Source of the DNA: Nevskiaceae bacterium
GTDB taxonomy: Bacteria > Pseudomonadota > Gammaproteobacteria > Nevskiales > Nevskiaceae
Assembly: GCA_004297005.1 (NCBI GenBank)
Contig: SCVA01000023.1
Span: forward strand, 53,204-117,203
Length of the DNA stretch: 64,000 nucleotides
Direction of reading: 5' to 3'
In this document: positions 27,904 to 37,661 of the stretch, piece after piece
Numbering within the stretch: position 1 is the stretch's first letter
Layout of the letters: each line of letters opens with the position of its first letter
The notes under the pieces: generated by a model
What the model was told of the DNA's origin: nothing
Database searches by the model: none
Seen by the model: only the letters and a program-made list of their open reading frames with translations
Position numbers and translations under genes: made by a program

Positions 27904-29334
27904 CTACCAGCGGAAGCCGGCGCGGCGGGCCTTTTCCTGCAAGGCCTCGATCTCGTCGGCATGCGCGCGCATCGAGCCGGTCATGCCGGCCGCACCCGGC
28001 GCCGGCAGGCCGATGCCGCCCAGGGCACAGATCTGGCTGTAGGGATTCAGCGGCACGCTGAAGGCGGGCGCATTCACGCGCGGTGCGCTGTTGAAGTCCA
28101 GCGCGTAGGCGAGGTTGTTGGTCGCCGCCGCGCGCACTCCCAGCGGCTCCAGCCGCCAGCGCCACTCCATGAACTTGAGGATGGAGTTGGGCTCCAGCAA
28201 CATCTTTTCGACATGGCCGCGCTTGGCGCGCGGGCCGATCAGCACGCAGGGCACGCGAAAACCCAGGCGACCGTCGTTGCCCACCTCGTCACGCTCGACA
28301 TCCGACACCGGCATGTACGGCGGCTCGACGTGATCGAAGAAGCCTCCCCATTCGTCGTAGCAGATCACCATCAGCGTCTTCTCCCAGGTCGGTGAGCGAC
28401 GCAGGATGTCGTAGATGCCGTTGAGGAAAGACTGGCCGTTGCGGACGTCGGCGTGCGGGTGATCGTCGTTGCAGAGATGGTCGAGCCCGTCGTTGTAGAA
28501 GAAGGGATCGACATAGCTGATCGCCGGCAGCAGGCCGGCGGCGGCTTCCAGCGCGAAGCTGGCGTAGGGCCGGGTGATGCCCAGGTACTTGGACTCCCAG
28601 ATCGCGGTGTAGGGCAGGTTGTTGAAGTAGTAGCCGGTGCTCACGCCAGCTTCGGCGGCGGCGTCCCAGACGGTGCGCAGGGTCGAGGTCTTGGGCAGCA
28701 CGTCGAACAGGCCGCCGCTGTTGTTGTTGCGGTCGCTCTGGCCGCAATGGATGTACATGCGATTGGACTGCGTGGAGGCGAGCATGCCGCTGTGGTAGCG
28801 GTCGCAGATGGTCCACTCCTGCGCGCAGCCGGCGTAGAAGGGCAGCTCCTCGGCGGTGTAGTAGCCGATCGGGAACAGATCGCCCACCGGGGTATCGCGC
28901 AGGAAGCCATCCATGCGGCCGCCGTTGATGATGGCGTGACCATGGTCGTAGCCGTGCGGCGGATCTTCCAGCCCGCAGCCCTGGTAGTCGGTGGACAGCC
29001 GGTGCGTCGCCTGCAGCTTGCCTTCCGCATCGGGATACAGCAGCCCGGCCTGACGGCCGTTGGCGCCCGGCACCCAGCCCAACATGTGGTCGAAGGAGCG
29101 GTTCTCCATCATCACCACGACGATGTGGTCGATACCGGAGTCCTTGGGCTCCGGCAGCGGCCCCTGCGCCGAAGGCGCGGTGATCCACTGGCCGCCGGCG
29201 GCCGCATCGCCCCCCGGCGTCGAGGAGCTACCGGACACCCCACAGGCGCCCAGGCCTCCGGCCGACAGGGCGGCGCCGACCAGGCCGGCCTGCTTGAGGA
29301 ATTCGCGACGGTCCAGCGGTGGCGGCGGCGGCAT
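27904..29334 (-). CDS. Tat-exported phosphoesterase (phospholipase C/acid phosphatase family)
   Basis: 476 residues. It begins with a twin-arginine signal (DRREFLKQAG) whose hydrophobic stretch ends in GLGAC, so it may also be lipidated. The body is a PF04185 phosphoesterase: the metal-site opening HIVVVMMENRSFDHMLG (about 71-87), later CYDEWGGFFDHV and the GFRVPCVLIGPRAKRGHV block. Family members hydrolyse phosphatidylcholine or phosphomonoesters. It is shorter than the roughly 700-residue Pseudomonas PlcN/PlcH and lacks their C-terminal repeats, which favours the acid-phosphatase-like branch. It is divergent from an alpha/beta hydrolase gene 143 bp away. Confidence 0.9.
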   Translation of the reverse strand: MPPPPPLDRREFLKQAGLVGAALSAGGLGACGVSGSSSTPGGDAAAGGQWITAPSAQGPLPEPKDSGIDHIVVVMMENRSFDHMLGWVPGANGRQAGLLYPDAEGKLQATHRLSTDYQGCGLEDPPHGYDHGHAIINGGRMDGFLRDTPVGDLFPIGYYTAEELPFYAGCAQEWTICDRYHSGMLASTQSNRMYIHCGQSDRNNNSGGLFDVLPKTSTLRTVWDAAAEAGVSTGYYFNNLPYTAIWESKYLGITRPYASFALEAAAGLLPAISYVDPFFYNDGLDHLCNDDHPHADVRNGQSFLNGIYDILRRSPTWEKTLMVICYDEWGGFFDHVEPPYMPVSDVERDEVGNDGRLGFRVPCVLIGPRAKRGHVEKMLLEPNSILKFMEWRWRLEPLGVRAAATNNLAYALDFNSAPRVNAPAFSVPLNPYSQICALGGIGLPAPGAAGMTGSMRAHADEIEALQEKARRAGFRW

Positions 29335-29477
29335 GGCGACTCTCTGAGGGGTTCGTCCCGCAGGGTAGGACAGGCCGGGCGGCGCACCGCGTCCAGAGCG
29401 CCGGTTGGGGCTGATTTACTACCGCCGGCCGGCCCGGGCGCTTTCAAAAATGCCGATTGTCGGTAGCGTCGGCGGCC

Positions 29478-30407
29478 ATGTCACACGCCCCCATGCGCGA
29501 CGGCGCACGCCTGCATTACCACAGCCTCGGACGCGGGCCCACGGTCGTACTGCTGCACGGCTTCGCGATGCCGGCCTCGCTCTGGCTGCCCTTCGTCGCA
29601 CCACTGGCGACCGGCTACCGCTTCGTGCTGCCGGATCTGCGCGGCTTCGGCGGCTCGCATCAGTTGGCGCTGGCGCGGCCACAACTGCTCGACCAGCACG
29701 CCGACGACCTCGCCGACCTGCTGGCGCATCTGGGCGAGAGCGAGGTGATCCTGGGCGGCCTGTCGATGGGCGCCTGCACCAGCCTGCAATACCAGCGCCG
29801 TTACGGCATGGCCGGCGTGCGCGCCTACCTGCACATTGACCAGGCGCCCTGCGTGCGCAACGGCCCGGACTGGCGCGACGGCCTGCTCGGCAGCCGGCAG
29901 GCGATCAAGCTCGGGCAGTGGAGCGGCCTGATGCGCGATCTCGAACACTGGCGCGGCCAGCGCTTCGAGCAGATTCCGGCGGCGCTACGCCAGCGGCTCT
30001 GGCAGACCCTCGCCGAATTCTTCAGTCACGCCTTCGCCGGCCGCGCCTGGCAGAGCTTCAGCGGCCTGGCCCGTCACGAGGCGCTGATCCGCCGGGTGGC
30101 CCCGACCAGCAACTGGCCGATCTACATGGACGCCCTGCGCAGCTATCTGCGCGACGACTACGACTGGCGCCCCAGCCTGCCGGCGATGCCGGTGCCGATG
30201 CGCGCCTTTGTCGGCATGGACTCGACCATGTACCCGGCGCGCGGCCAGTTGCGCCTGCCGGAATGGGTGCCGCACTGCGAGCTGGTGCGTTTCGAGCGCT
30301 GCGGCCACGCGGTGCCGTTCGAGAGCCCGCGCAAGTTCGTCTGGGAATTGAGCAAGTTCCTGGCAATGCACCGCAGTGAGGCGCGGCCGGTGACCGTCAC
30401 CGCCTGA
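29478..30407 (+). CDS. Alpha/beta hydrolase
   Basis: 309 residues, classical alpha/beta-hydrolase fold. The oxyanion segment LLHGFAMPAS is near residue 29, DLRGFGGS near 56, and the nucleophile elbow GLSMG near 100. The probable acid is in FVGMDSTMYPA and the His in FERCGHAVPFE. No signal peptide. The substrate is unknown; haloperoxidase/esterase-type activity is typical for this pattern. An in-frame TTG at 29457 exists, but ATG 29478 is the natural start. It is convergent with the next gene, 24 bp away. Confidence 0.87.
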   Translation: MSHAPMRDGARLHYHSLGRGPTVVLLHGFAMPASLWLPFVAPLATGYRFVLPDLRGFGGSHQLALARPQLLDQHADDLADLLAHLGESEVILGGLSMGACTSLQYQRRYGMAGVRAYLHIDQAPCVRNGPDWRDGLLGSRQAIKLGQWSGLMRDLEHWRGQRFEQIPAALRQRLWQTLAEFFSHAFAGRAWQSFSGLARHEALIRRVAPTSNWPIYMDALRSYLRDDYDWRPSLPAMPVPMRAFVGMDSTMYPARGQLRLPEWVPHCELVRFERCGHAVPFESPRKFVWELSKFLAMHRSEARPVTVTA

Positions 30408-30431
30408 GCGCGAGACGTGGGTCGGCGGCGC

Positions 30432-31100
30432 TCAGTGGTTACGGCAGTTCAGATCCCACATCCGAGCGTTGATACGGCGCAACTCCTCCCGATAACGCTC
30501 CGCCTGCCAGCCGTCATGCGCTTTCCGGGTCGCGGCATTGATGCGCTGCTTCAAATCCTCCAACTGATCACACTCCGGAGGCGGCGTCCGCGCTATTGAC
30601 GCGCCCCGCTGCCGCTCCGCCGTCCCGGCCATCGACGGCCGGGACGGCCCGGGCAGCGCCTCCATCACCTCCGGCAGGGCTACGGCACCAAAGCCGTGCG
30701 CCTGCGCATAGCGGGCGTAGTCGCCACAGGCCGAACGCTGCAGAGAGGGATACTCGCCACCGGCATTCATCCGGGCCATGCGCTGGCAGTAGTCGCGCAA
30801 GGACTCCAGCCGACTCCACTCAGAGGCACCGGGTCCGGCCGGGATCGTCGGCCTAGCGCCACCATATGCTGGCTGGGTTGCCGCAGGCGCCGCCGGCGGC
30901 GGCGGGGTCAGCGTGGTCTCGGGCACGCTGGCCGCCGGCGCCACGGCTGGCGGGGAACTCGGTTTGCTGTATTGGTAGACAACCATCAGCGCGACGACCA
31001 GCAGCAAGGCGACGATCACCACCTTGAGCAGCTCGCCGGAATCGTCCCGCAGCGGCTGGCGCCGGTACGCCGGTCGCGCCGGCGGTCGTAAGTCCTTCAT
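30432..31100 (-). CDS. Unknown single-pass membrane protein with Pro/Ala linker
   Basis: 222 residues, not assigned to a family. A basic N-terminal tail of about 28 residues leads into one hydrophobic helix (LLKVVIVALLLVVALMVVYQY), a Pro/Ala-rich linker (about 55-100) and an extracytoplasmic helical domain. That domain has conserved-looking Cys (DYCQRM, SACGDYARY, ECDQLEDL, DLNC), suggesting disulfides. ATG 31100 with AGGG 8 bases upstream was chosen; the longer open frame back to 31304 has no good start and no hydrophobic signal. It is divergent from the M36 protease gene. Confidence 0.65.
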   Translation of the reverse strand: MKDLRPPARPAYRRQPLRDDSGELLKVVIVALLLVVALMVVYQYSKPSSPPAVAPAASVPETTLTPPPPAAPAATQPAYGGARPTIPAGPGASEWSRLESLRDYCQRMARMNAGGEYPSLQRSACGDYARYAQAHGFGAVALPEVMEALPGPSRPSMAGTAERQRGASIARTPPPECDQLEDLKQRINAATRKAHDGWQAERYREELRRINARMWDLNCRNH

Positions 31101-31461
31101 CCCTGATTCCCTGGTTCTGGATTGCTTTGATCCAAGCGTCCGCTCCGGAACGCCACGACATCCTGCCTGCCCCAAGGCCAGCGCGCCAGCGCGAACCCGA
31201 TTGGCAACCTGAGGCTGAAGTCGGCACGACTTGTGCTGCACATTCGCCGCGCGCCGGAACTCGCGAAAATCGAGAAAACCGGCAACAAACAGTGCAGGAA
31301 GCACAGAGAAAGTTTGGAATTTGTCGATTGTTCGTCAATCGTGCTCATTCCATTGCCCGACTCTCGGACTGGATGTCACGACGAGCTCTGAAGTGGGGTG
31401 TTGTCCTGGGTCTCCTTCCCGGTTTGATCCTTCAACCTTTGTCATTACCCCCCGAGTTTCA
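31101..31461. other. 361-bp divergent control region
   Basis: A region of lower GC than its surroundings between two divergent genes. It includes a small inverted repeat GATTG-ttcgt-CAATC (about 31325-31339). No gene or RNA was recognised. It presumably carries promoters for the unknown membrane protein and the M36 protease. Confidence 0.45.
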
Positions 31462-34278
31462 ATGAAACTGCAAGCCTTCTGCTTTTCCGCCGCCATCAGC
31501 CTGGGGCTCGGTGCCGTCATGCTGCCGGCCGCCGCCGCCGTCACCGACGCGCATCGTGACGGCCTGGCGAACTTCGACACCTTCCGCAGCGAAAGCGCTC
31601 ACCGCGACTTCGCTCCGCCCGCCGGGCTCGATGGTCGCTCCGCGAAGACGATATTCGACCGCCAGCTTGGCAAGGCCACCTTCCTGTGGGCGAAGCCCGA
31701 TGTCGCGCCGCTCGCCGTCGGCCCGTTGGCCAACACGCGCGACATTCTCATCGAGCGCGCGCGCAGCCACCTGCGCAACGAAGGCAGGCTGCTCGGCCTG
31801 ACCGAGGAGATGATCGCTGGCGCCGAGATCTACGACGCCCAGTACAACGGCAAGGGTCCGGCGGTGGTGCGCTTCCGGCAGAGGATCAACGGCATCGAGG
31901 TCTTCGGCCGCAGCCTCAACGTGATACTCGACCGCGTCGGCAAACCGATCGCGGTCTCCGGTCATTTCGCCACCGATCTGGACGCGGCTTCGCTGGCCGG
32001 CCCGGCTTTCGTGCGCAGCGCCAGCCAGGCGATTGCCGCTGGAGTCGGCAATCTCGGCCTCGGTAGGGTCCCAGATTCCCAGCTGATCGAGCCACTCGAC
32101 AAGGCGCTCGACGCTCTGCCCGGCAGCTTCCAGTGGTTCAAGGCGCCGCCACTGAACGGGGGCAAGCAGGTCTGGGAGCGCATGCCCCGCGCCAAGGCCG
32201 TCTACTACCCGCGAGAGGGTCACCTCCAACCGGCGTACTACCTGGAAATGGCCACGGTCGACCGCGACAGCCGCGCGATCAGCGGCTATGGACTGGTGGT
32301 GTCGGGACTCGACAGCACGGTCCTGCATCGCCGCAACCTGGTGTCCAAGGCCGCGCCGTTCACCTACACGGTGTTCGCCGATGGTGCCGACAACAACTTT
32401 CATCCCTGGGACTCGCCGCTGGGCAACGGCTACACCCCGTTTCCGGGAGTTTCGCCCGAAGAGAAGCTAGCCCGTGTGAGTCCGGTCGCCGCAGCGCCGA
32501 AAGTCACACTCACCGCCGCCTTCGGCCTCGAAGACCCCTGGCTCGCCGACGACGCCACCAGCACTGTCGGCAACAACGTCAACGCCTGTATCGATACCTA
32601 CGGCGTGCCGTTGGATGTGCTCGCCATCCTGATCGGGGTGCCTATCGACCAGATCATCGCGCCGCTCAACAGCTGCGTCGCGCTGTTCGGCGACATCACG
32701 CCGGAAACCACTTCCGCCGGCACCTTCGACTACGCGCTGGCACCCGATGAGGATCCGAGCCACGACAACGCGAAGAGGGCCGCGGCCGTGAGCCTGTTTT
32801 TCATCAACAACTGGCTGCACGACGCCTGGTACGTCCACGGTTTCAACGAGGAGGCCGGCAACGCGCAGGAGGACAACTACGGCCGCGGCGGACGCGCGCG
32901 CGACCCGATCAAAGCCCAGGGCCAGGACGTGTCCGGCCGCAACAACGCCAACATGTACACGCCGGCCGACGGCTCCTCGCCGACCATGCAGCAGTACCTG
33001 TTCGACGGTCCGATCAACGGCTACGTCCGGCAGGTGTCGCCAGGCACGCAGGACTACGTGTTCTCAGTGGGTGATTTCACGCCCACCGAATTCGACGTGC
33101 TGGACACCAAGCTGGTACTGGCCGCCGACACCGATGGCGAACCGACCGATGGCTGCGACGCCTCCGAGAAAGCGGCGCCGGCGCAGGCCTCGCTGGCGGG
33201 GGCCGTGGCCCTCGTCTATCGCGGCAGCTGCCCGTTCTCCGAGAAGGTGAACTTCGCGCAGGACTCCGGCGCGGTCGCCATCATCATCGTCAACAACGTC
33301 GAGGGCGCTCCGATCAGCATGGCCCTGGCGGAGGGCAACACCATCCCCTCGGTGATGATCAAGAAGGCCGACGGCGACGCGCTCAATGCGCTGCTGGTCG
33401 CGGGCACCGAAGTGAAAATGTCCATGCACCGCGAACCGAGCCCCGACATCGACGGCACTCTCGACAACCAGATCGTCGCGCACGAGTTCTTCCACTACGT
33501 GCACCACCGCCTGACCGATTCCAGCAGTCAGCAGACTGGCGGAATGAGCGAGGGGTGGGGCGACATCGACGCGCTGATCTTGTCGGTACGGCCCGATGAC
33601 GTCCTGACTCCGGGCAATGACAAGTGGCAGGGGGTCTACGCGGCGGCCGGCTACGTCATCAACAACTTCTACTATGGTATCCGTCGGGCGCCCTACTCGA
33701 CCGACTTCAGCAAGAACGCGTACACCTTCAAGCACATCTCCGACGGCACGGCCACCCCGGACGGGAGCGACGGCGCGAGCAATTCGGAAGTCCACAACGC
33801 CGGTGAAATCTGGGCGAACATGGTCTGGGAGTGCTACGCCGGCCTGCTCAACTACTATCCGTTCGCGGAAGCCCAGCAGCGTATCAAGGACATCATCATC
33901 GGCGGCTTGAAGGGCACGCCGACCGATGCCACCTATACCGAGGCGCGCGACGCCTTGCTGGCCGCGGCCAAGGGCAACGAAAACGGCGAGGCCGTCGACT
34001 ACCTGATCTGCGGCAACGCCTTCGCGAAGCGCGGCGCCGGCCCAGCCGCGGTTTCTCCGCCGCGTGACAGCACCGATCTGGTCGGGGTCACCGAGGACTT
34101 CACCCCCTATGGCACCGCGCCCACGCCACCGGTGGTGCCTCCCACCGAGCCGCCGGTGGTACCGCCGACCGCTCCGCCCCAGGCCGAAGGTCGCTTTGGC
34201 GGTGGCGGGCTCAATCTTCTGCTCCTGCTGCCGCTGCTGACCCTGGGTCTGCTGCGCCGCCGCCGACGCGCGGTCTAG
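31462..34278 (+). CDS. Secreted M36 (fungalysin-type) metalloprotease with GlyGly-CTERM tail
   Basis: 938 residues: signal peptide ending AAAAV, then a fungalysin/thermolysin propeptide (about 80-250). The M36 catalytic region is interrupted by a PA domain (about 550-650, with LVYRGSCPFSEKVNFAQ). The zinc site is HEFFHYVHH (His about 674) with the third ligand in GMSEGWGD (Glu about 697). The C-terminus has a Pro-rich PPTEPPVVPP linker and then GRFGGGG, a leucine-rich helix and RRRRRAV, the pattern of GlyGly-CTERM sorting signals cleaved by rhombosortase after type II secretion. It is a major extracellular or surface endopeptidase. The frame is open for 77 codons upstream without a signal peptide, so this ATG was used. 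Confidence 0.9.
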   Translation: MKLQAFCFSAAISLGLGAVMLPAAAAVTDAHRDGLANFDTFRSESAHRDFAPPAGLDGRSAKTIFDRQLGKATFLWAKPDVAPLAVGPLANTRDILIERARSHLRNEGRLLGLTEEMIAGAEIYDAQYNGKGPAVVRFRQRINGIEVFGRSLNVILDRVGKPIAVSGHFATDLDAASLAGPAFVRSASQAIAAGVGNLGLGRVPDSQLIEPLDKALDALPGSFQWFKAPPLNGGKQVWERMPRAKAVYYPREGHLQPAYYLEMATVDRDSRAISGYGLVVSGLDSTVLHRRNLVSKAAPFTYTVFADGADNNFHPWDSPLGNGYTPFPGVSPEEKLARVSPVAAAPKVTLTAAFGLEDPWLADDATSTVGNNVNACIDTYGVPLDVLAILIGVPIDQIIAPLNSCVALFGDITPETTSAGTFDYALAPDEDPSHDNAKRAAAVSLFFINNWLHDAWYVHGFNEEAGNAQEDNYGRGGRARDPIKAQGQDVSGRNNANMYTPADGSSPTMQQYLFDGPINGYVRQVSPGTQDYVFSVGDFTPTEFDVLDTKLVLAADTDGEPTDGCDASEKAAPAQASLAGAVALVYRGSCPFSEKVNFAQDSGAVAIIIVNNVEGAPISMALAEGNTIPSVMIKKADGDALNALLVAGTEVKMSMHREPSPDIDGTLDNQIVAHEFFHYVHHRLTDSSSQQTGGMSEGWGDIDALILSVRPDDVLTPGNDKWQGVYAAAGYVINNFYYGIRRAPYSTDFSKNAYTFKHISDGTATPDGSDGASNSEVHNAGEIWANMVWECYAGLLNYYPFAEAQQRIKDIIIGGLKGTPTDATYTEARDALLAAAKGNENGEAVDYLICGNAFAKRGAGPAAVSPPRDSTDLVGVTEDFTPYGTAPTPPVVPPTEPPVVPPTAPPQAEGRFGGGGLNLLLLLPLLTLGLLRRRRRAV

Positions 34279-34302
34279 CGGGGCGAGCCCTCGCGGCAAT
34301 CG

Positions 34303-34338
34303 GCCCCGGCACCTGATTGGGTGTCGGGGCTTTCTTTT
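34303..34338 (+). terminator. Rho-independent terminator of the M36 protease gene
   Basis: The stem GCCCCGGCACC / GGTGTCGGGGC, with one G-T pair, spans about 34303-34330 and is followed by TTTCTTTT. Confidence 0.85.
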
Positions 34339-34483
34339 CGGCGCCCGGCCAGCGGCCAGTTGCGAACTGGCTCAAGCCCTCGCCGGACCAGGGGAGCCCC
34401 GAAACGGCGCGGTTGGCACGGTCGGTGAATGAGCTTAGGCAAGTCTTCCGGGATTCCTGTTTTCCCTCCGAGGCCGTACCACC

Positions 34484-34723
34484 ATGCTCCGACCGTACTT
34501 CGATTACCAAAGCCCCCTGGGCGCGCGTTATCGCTACGTGGTGAATGTCCAGGCGCTGGATGCCGGCTGTGAATGGGTGGCCAAACTCTGGCGCGACGGC
34601 GAGAAACAGCCCGCGCTCAAGGGGCGCCTGCCACAGCCCGGCGCTGTCGCGAGCCCCGATGACGAACGCCTGCGCGCGGCGGTGGAAGCCGCGATCCGCC
34701 AGGCCGACGCGGTCGCCGCCTGA
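34484..34723 (+). CDS. Small hypothetical protein
   Basis: 79 residues, acidic and soluble, with no signal peptide and no recognised family. It reads as a small alpha+beta protein: YFDYQSPLGARYRYVVNVQALD could form two strands and the C-terminal third (DDERLRAAVEAAIRQADAVAA) a helix. Codon use is typical of the window, which supports it being real. It lies alone between the M36 protease terminator and the SulP transporter. No function is proposed. Confidence 0.55.
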   Translation: MLRPYFDYQSPLGARYRYVVNVQALDAGCEWVAKLWRDGEKQPALKGRLPQPGAVASPDDERLRAAVEAAIRQADAVAA

Positions 34724-34922
34724 GCCAAGTCCTTCGACGCGCCTACCGACGAAATCGGGTCGGCGACCAGCCAGCGGGCCGCCGCCGCTTTGCGGCACAA
34801 TCCGGCCATGACTGCAGCTATGGCGGCCGCGGCGACTGCCCGCGGATCTGGTCCGGCTTCGTTTCCGCCGGCGGTCTTGGCTGCGCCGGCTGTCCGGCCG
34901 ACCTGCTGAGCCGGAGCTGCCC

Positions 34923-36689
34923 GTGCCCACCGTACTGCACCGCATCCGCCGCAGCTTCCCGCCACTAGGGACCGCGCTACGCCAAGCGCTGCAGGAAGGC
35001 TACGGCCGGCGCGAGCTGCGCACCGATCTGCTCGCCGGCATCTCGGTGGGCATCATCGCGGTACCGTTGTCGCTGGCTCTGGCCATCGCCTCCGGCGTAC
35101 CGCCGCAGCACGGGCTCTACACCGCCTTCATCGCCGGCGCGCTGACCGCCGCCGCCGGCGGTTCACGCTACAGCGTCACCGGGCCGACCGCTGCCTTCGT
35201 GGTGATCCTGCAGCCGATCGCCGCCAGCCAGGGCCTGGGCGGCCTGCTACTGGCGACGCTGATGGCCGGCCTGATGCTGATCGTGCTCGGCTGGGGGCGG
35301 CTGGGCCAGTTGATCCAGTTCATCCCGCACCCGGTCACCACCGGCTTCACCAGCGGCATCGCCCTGGTGATCGCCAGCCTGCAAGTGCGCGATTTCCTGG
35401 GGCTGGACTTCCAGCCGCACGCCGAGCACTTCGCCGGCCGTCTCGGCGAGCTGACCGCCGCCCTGCCTAGCTTCAGTCCCTGGGACAGCGGCATGGGGCT
35501 GGCCACCCTGGGGCTGCTGATCGCCTGGAACCGCTACCGGCTGCCCGTTCCCTCCTTCCTGGTCGCCGCGCTGTTCGCGGCGCTGGCCAGCTACCTTCTG
35601 GAGCGCTGGGTTCCGGGAGCCGACATCACCACCGTCGCCGACCGCTTCCATTACGTCTTGAACGGCGAGATGCACGCCGGCATCCCACCGATGCTGCCCA
35701 GCCTGCAACTCCCCTGGAACCTGCCCGGCAAGGACGGCGCGCCGCTGGAGCTGTCCTTCGAGCTGCTGCGCGGCCTGGTCGGCCCGGCCTTCGCCATAGC
35801 CATGCTCGGCGCCATCGAGTCGCTGCTCTGCGCGGTGGTCGCCGACGGCATGACCGGCAAGAAGCACGACCCCGACGCCGAGCTGGTCGCCCAGGGTCTG
35901 GGTAATGTGCTGGCGCCTCTGTTCGGCGGCATCCCCGCCACTGGCGCGCTGGCGCGTACCGCCGCCAGCATCCGCGCCGGCGCGCGCTCCCCGGTCGCCG
36001 CCATCAGCCATGCCCTGTTTGTGCTCGCCTGCATGCTCACCCTGGCGCCGCTGCTGTCGCGCCTGCCGATGTCGGGGCTGGCGGCCTTGCTGCTGGTGGT
36101 GGCCTGGAACATGAGCGAGCGTCGCAACTTCCTGCGCATCCTCCGGGTGGCGCCGCGCGGCGACGTGCTGCTGCTGCTGACCGCCTTTGTGTTGACGGTG
36201 ATGGTGGACATGGTGATGGCGATCACCGTCGGCGTGGTGCTGGGAGCGCTGTTCTTCATGCACCGCATGTCCAAGGTGTCGATGGTGCGGCTGGTGGGCG
36301 GCGACGCGCTGGACGCGCCCCAAGGCCTGCCGGCCGACGTGCGCTACTACGAGATCGCCGGCCCGCTGTTCTTCGGCGCCGCCGAGCGGGCGATGGAGGG
36401 ACTGCGTCGCCACGACCGCAAGGTGCGGGCGCTGATCCTCGACCTGTCGGCGGTGCCCACCATCGACGCCACCGGCCTGGTGGCGCTGGAGGCGGTGCTC
36501 GACGACCTGCGCGAGGCCGGCATCTATGTCGCCATCTGCGCCGCGCAGCGCAATGTGCTGCGGGTCTTGCGTGAGGCCGGCTACTTCAAGGAGCCGGGGC
36601 GGCGCTGGTATTTCCGCAACGCGGCGGCGGCCGTCAGGCGCCTGTCGGAACCGGCCGGCGTCGCCAGCGGAGCGAGTCCGGGGCCGTAG
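34923..36689 (+). CDS. SulP family anion transporter with STAS domain
   Basis: A 588-residue inner-membrane transporter of the SLC26/SulP family. The first 445 or so residues hold the membrane domain with family motifs LAGISVGIIAVPLSLALAIA, GSRYSVTGPTAAFVVIL and GGIPATGALARTA. A C-terminal STAS domain follows (about 470-560, RYYEIAGPLFFGAAE and DLSAVPTIDATGL). Relatives include DauA (dicarboxylate) and BicA (bicarbonate); the substrate cannot be told from sequence. GTG is the start, with GGAG at 34912-34915. It converges on the lpxL-like gene. Confidence 0.92.
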   Translation: MPTVLHRIRRSFPPLGTALRQALQEGYGRRELRTDLLAGISVGIIAVPLSLALAIASGVPPQHGLYTAFIAGALTAAAGGSRYSVTGPTAAFVVILQPIAASQGLGGLLLATLMAGLMLIVLGWGRLGQLIQFIPHPVTTGFTSGIALVIASLQVRDFLGLDFQPHAEHFAGRLGELTAALPSFSPWDSGMGLATLGLLIAWNRYRLPVPSFLVAALFAALASYLLERWVPGADITTVADRFHYVLNGEMHAGIPPMLPSLQLPWNLPGKDGAPLELSFELLRGLVGPAFAIAMLGAIESLLCAVVADGMTGKKHDPDAELVAQGLGNVLAPLFGGIPATGALARTAASIRAGARSPVAAISHALFVLACMLTLAPLLSRLPMSGLAALLLVVAWNMSERRNFLRILRVAPRGDVLLLLTAFVLTVMVDMVMAITVGVVLGALFFMHRMSKVSMVRLVGGDALDAPQGLPADVRYYEIAGPLFFGAAERAMEGLRRHDRKVRALILDLSAVPTIDATGLVALEAVLDDLREAGIYVAICAAQRNVLRVLREAGYFKEPGRRWYFRNAAAAVRRLSEPAGVASGASPGP

Positions 36690-36701
36690 CGCCTGCCCGC
36701 C

Positions 36702-37568
36702 CTAGCGCCGGTAGAAATCCGTCTCGCCAGCCGGGCGCCGGCGGAAGCGCTTGTAACCCCACCAGTACTGCTCCGGGCAGGCACGCACGCACTGCTCCAG
36801 GCCGGCATTCATCGCGGCGGTGGAGACCAGCACGTCGGGGTCGTAGATGCCCGCCGGCGCTTCCAGATAATGGCCGATGTAGCCGCGCGCGCCGGGCAGG
36901 CGCTCGCCCCACATGAACACCACCGGCGCTCCGGACTCCGCCACCAGTCGGGCGATCAGCGTCGGCGTGTGCGCCGGCACACCGAGGAAGGGCACGAACA
37001 CACCGCGCCCTTCCGGCGGATCGTGATCGGGCATGTAGTACACGCCCTGGCCCTGCGCCAGCAGCGGCAGCGCGGCGCGGCGCACGCCGGCCTCGGCCTT
37101 GACCATGCGGCCGCCAAAGCGACAGCGGCCGCGCAGCGACAGGTCGTTGAGCACGCCCTTCTGCGGCTTGTAGAGGCCGTAGAAGGGATAGCTGGCCGAC
37201 ATCGGGATTGCCACCGCCTCGAAGGCGCCCTGGTGCAGGGTCAGCAGGATCACGCCCTTGCCCTTGGCGAAGGCGCGGTCCAGCACCTCAATGTTGCGCC
37301 ACTCGCGCACGCCCTCGCGCACCGCCCGCGCCGGCCCCAGCCAAACCCGCGCGGTCTCGACATAGGTCATGAATTCCTGCGCCAGCGAGGCGCGGACGAT
37401 GCGCGCCTGCTCGGCGGCACTCAGCTCCGGCAGGCAGCGGGCGATGTTGATCAGGCCCACCCGCTTGCGGCCGGAATTGCTCACCCACAGCAGCCAGCCG
37501 ATGAAACGCCCCAGGGCTTGCAGGGCAGTCAGCGGCAACCAGGCCAATACGGTGAACAGGACGCGCAT
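36702..37568 (-). CDS. Lipid A late acyltransferase, LpxL/HtrB family
   Basis: 288 residues, membrane-anchored by an N-terminal hydrophobic helix. The acyltransferase motif HX4E is present as LHQGAFE (about 112-118), with LYKPQKGVLND, MVKAEAG and MPDHDPPEGRGVFVPFLG further on. LpxL-type enzymes add a secondary acyl chain to the lipid A precursor at the inner membrane. LpxL and LpxM paralogues cannot be separated here, so no symbol is given. It is probably monocistronic; the thiolase gene is upstream on the same strand, 93 bp away. Confidence 0.9.
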   Translation of the reverse strand: MRVLFTVLAWLPLTALQALGRFIGWLLWVSNSGRKRVGLINIARCLPELSAAEQARIVRASLAQEFMTYVETARVWLGPARAVREGVREWRNIEVLDRAFAKGKGVILLTLHQGAFEAVAIPMSASYPFYGLYKPQKGVLNDLSLRGRCRFGGRMVKAEAGVRRAALPLLAQGQGVYYMPDHDPPEGRGVFVPFLGVPAHTPTLIARLVAESGAPVVFMWGERLPGARGYIGHYLEAPAGIYDPDVLVSTAAMNAGLEQCVRACPEQYWWGYKRFRRRPAGETDFYRR

Positions 37569-37661
37569 CGGCTGGGCTCGATGGGGGCAGGAATTAGGGG
37601 CGGCAGCCTAACAGCTTGCCGCCCCTTGTCACTCCACCGGGGAGGGCGCGTCCCCTTGTGC

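Noticed and set aside
31231..31461. 77-codon upstream extension of the M36 protease
   Set aside because: It would place the signal peptide inside the protein; composition differs from coding sequence.
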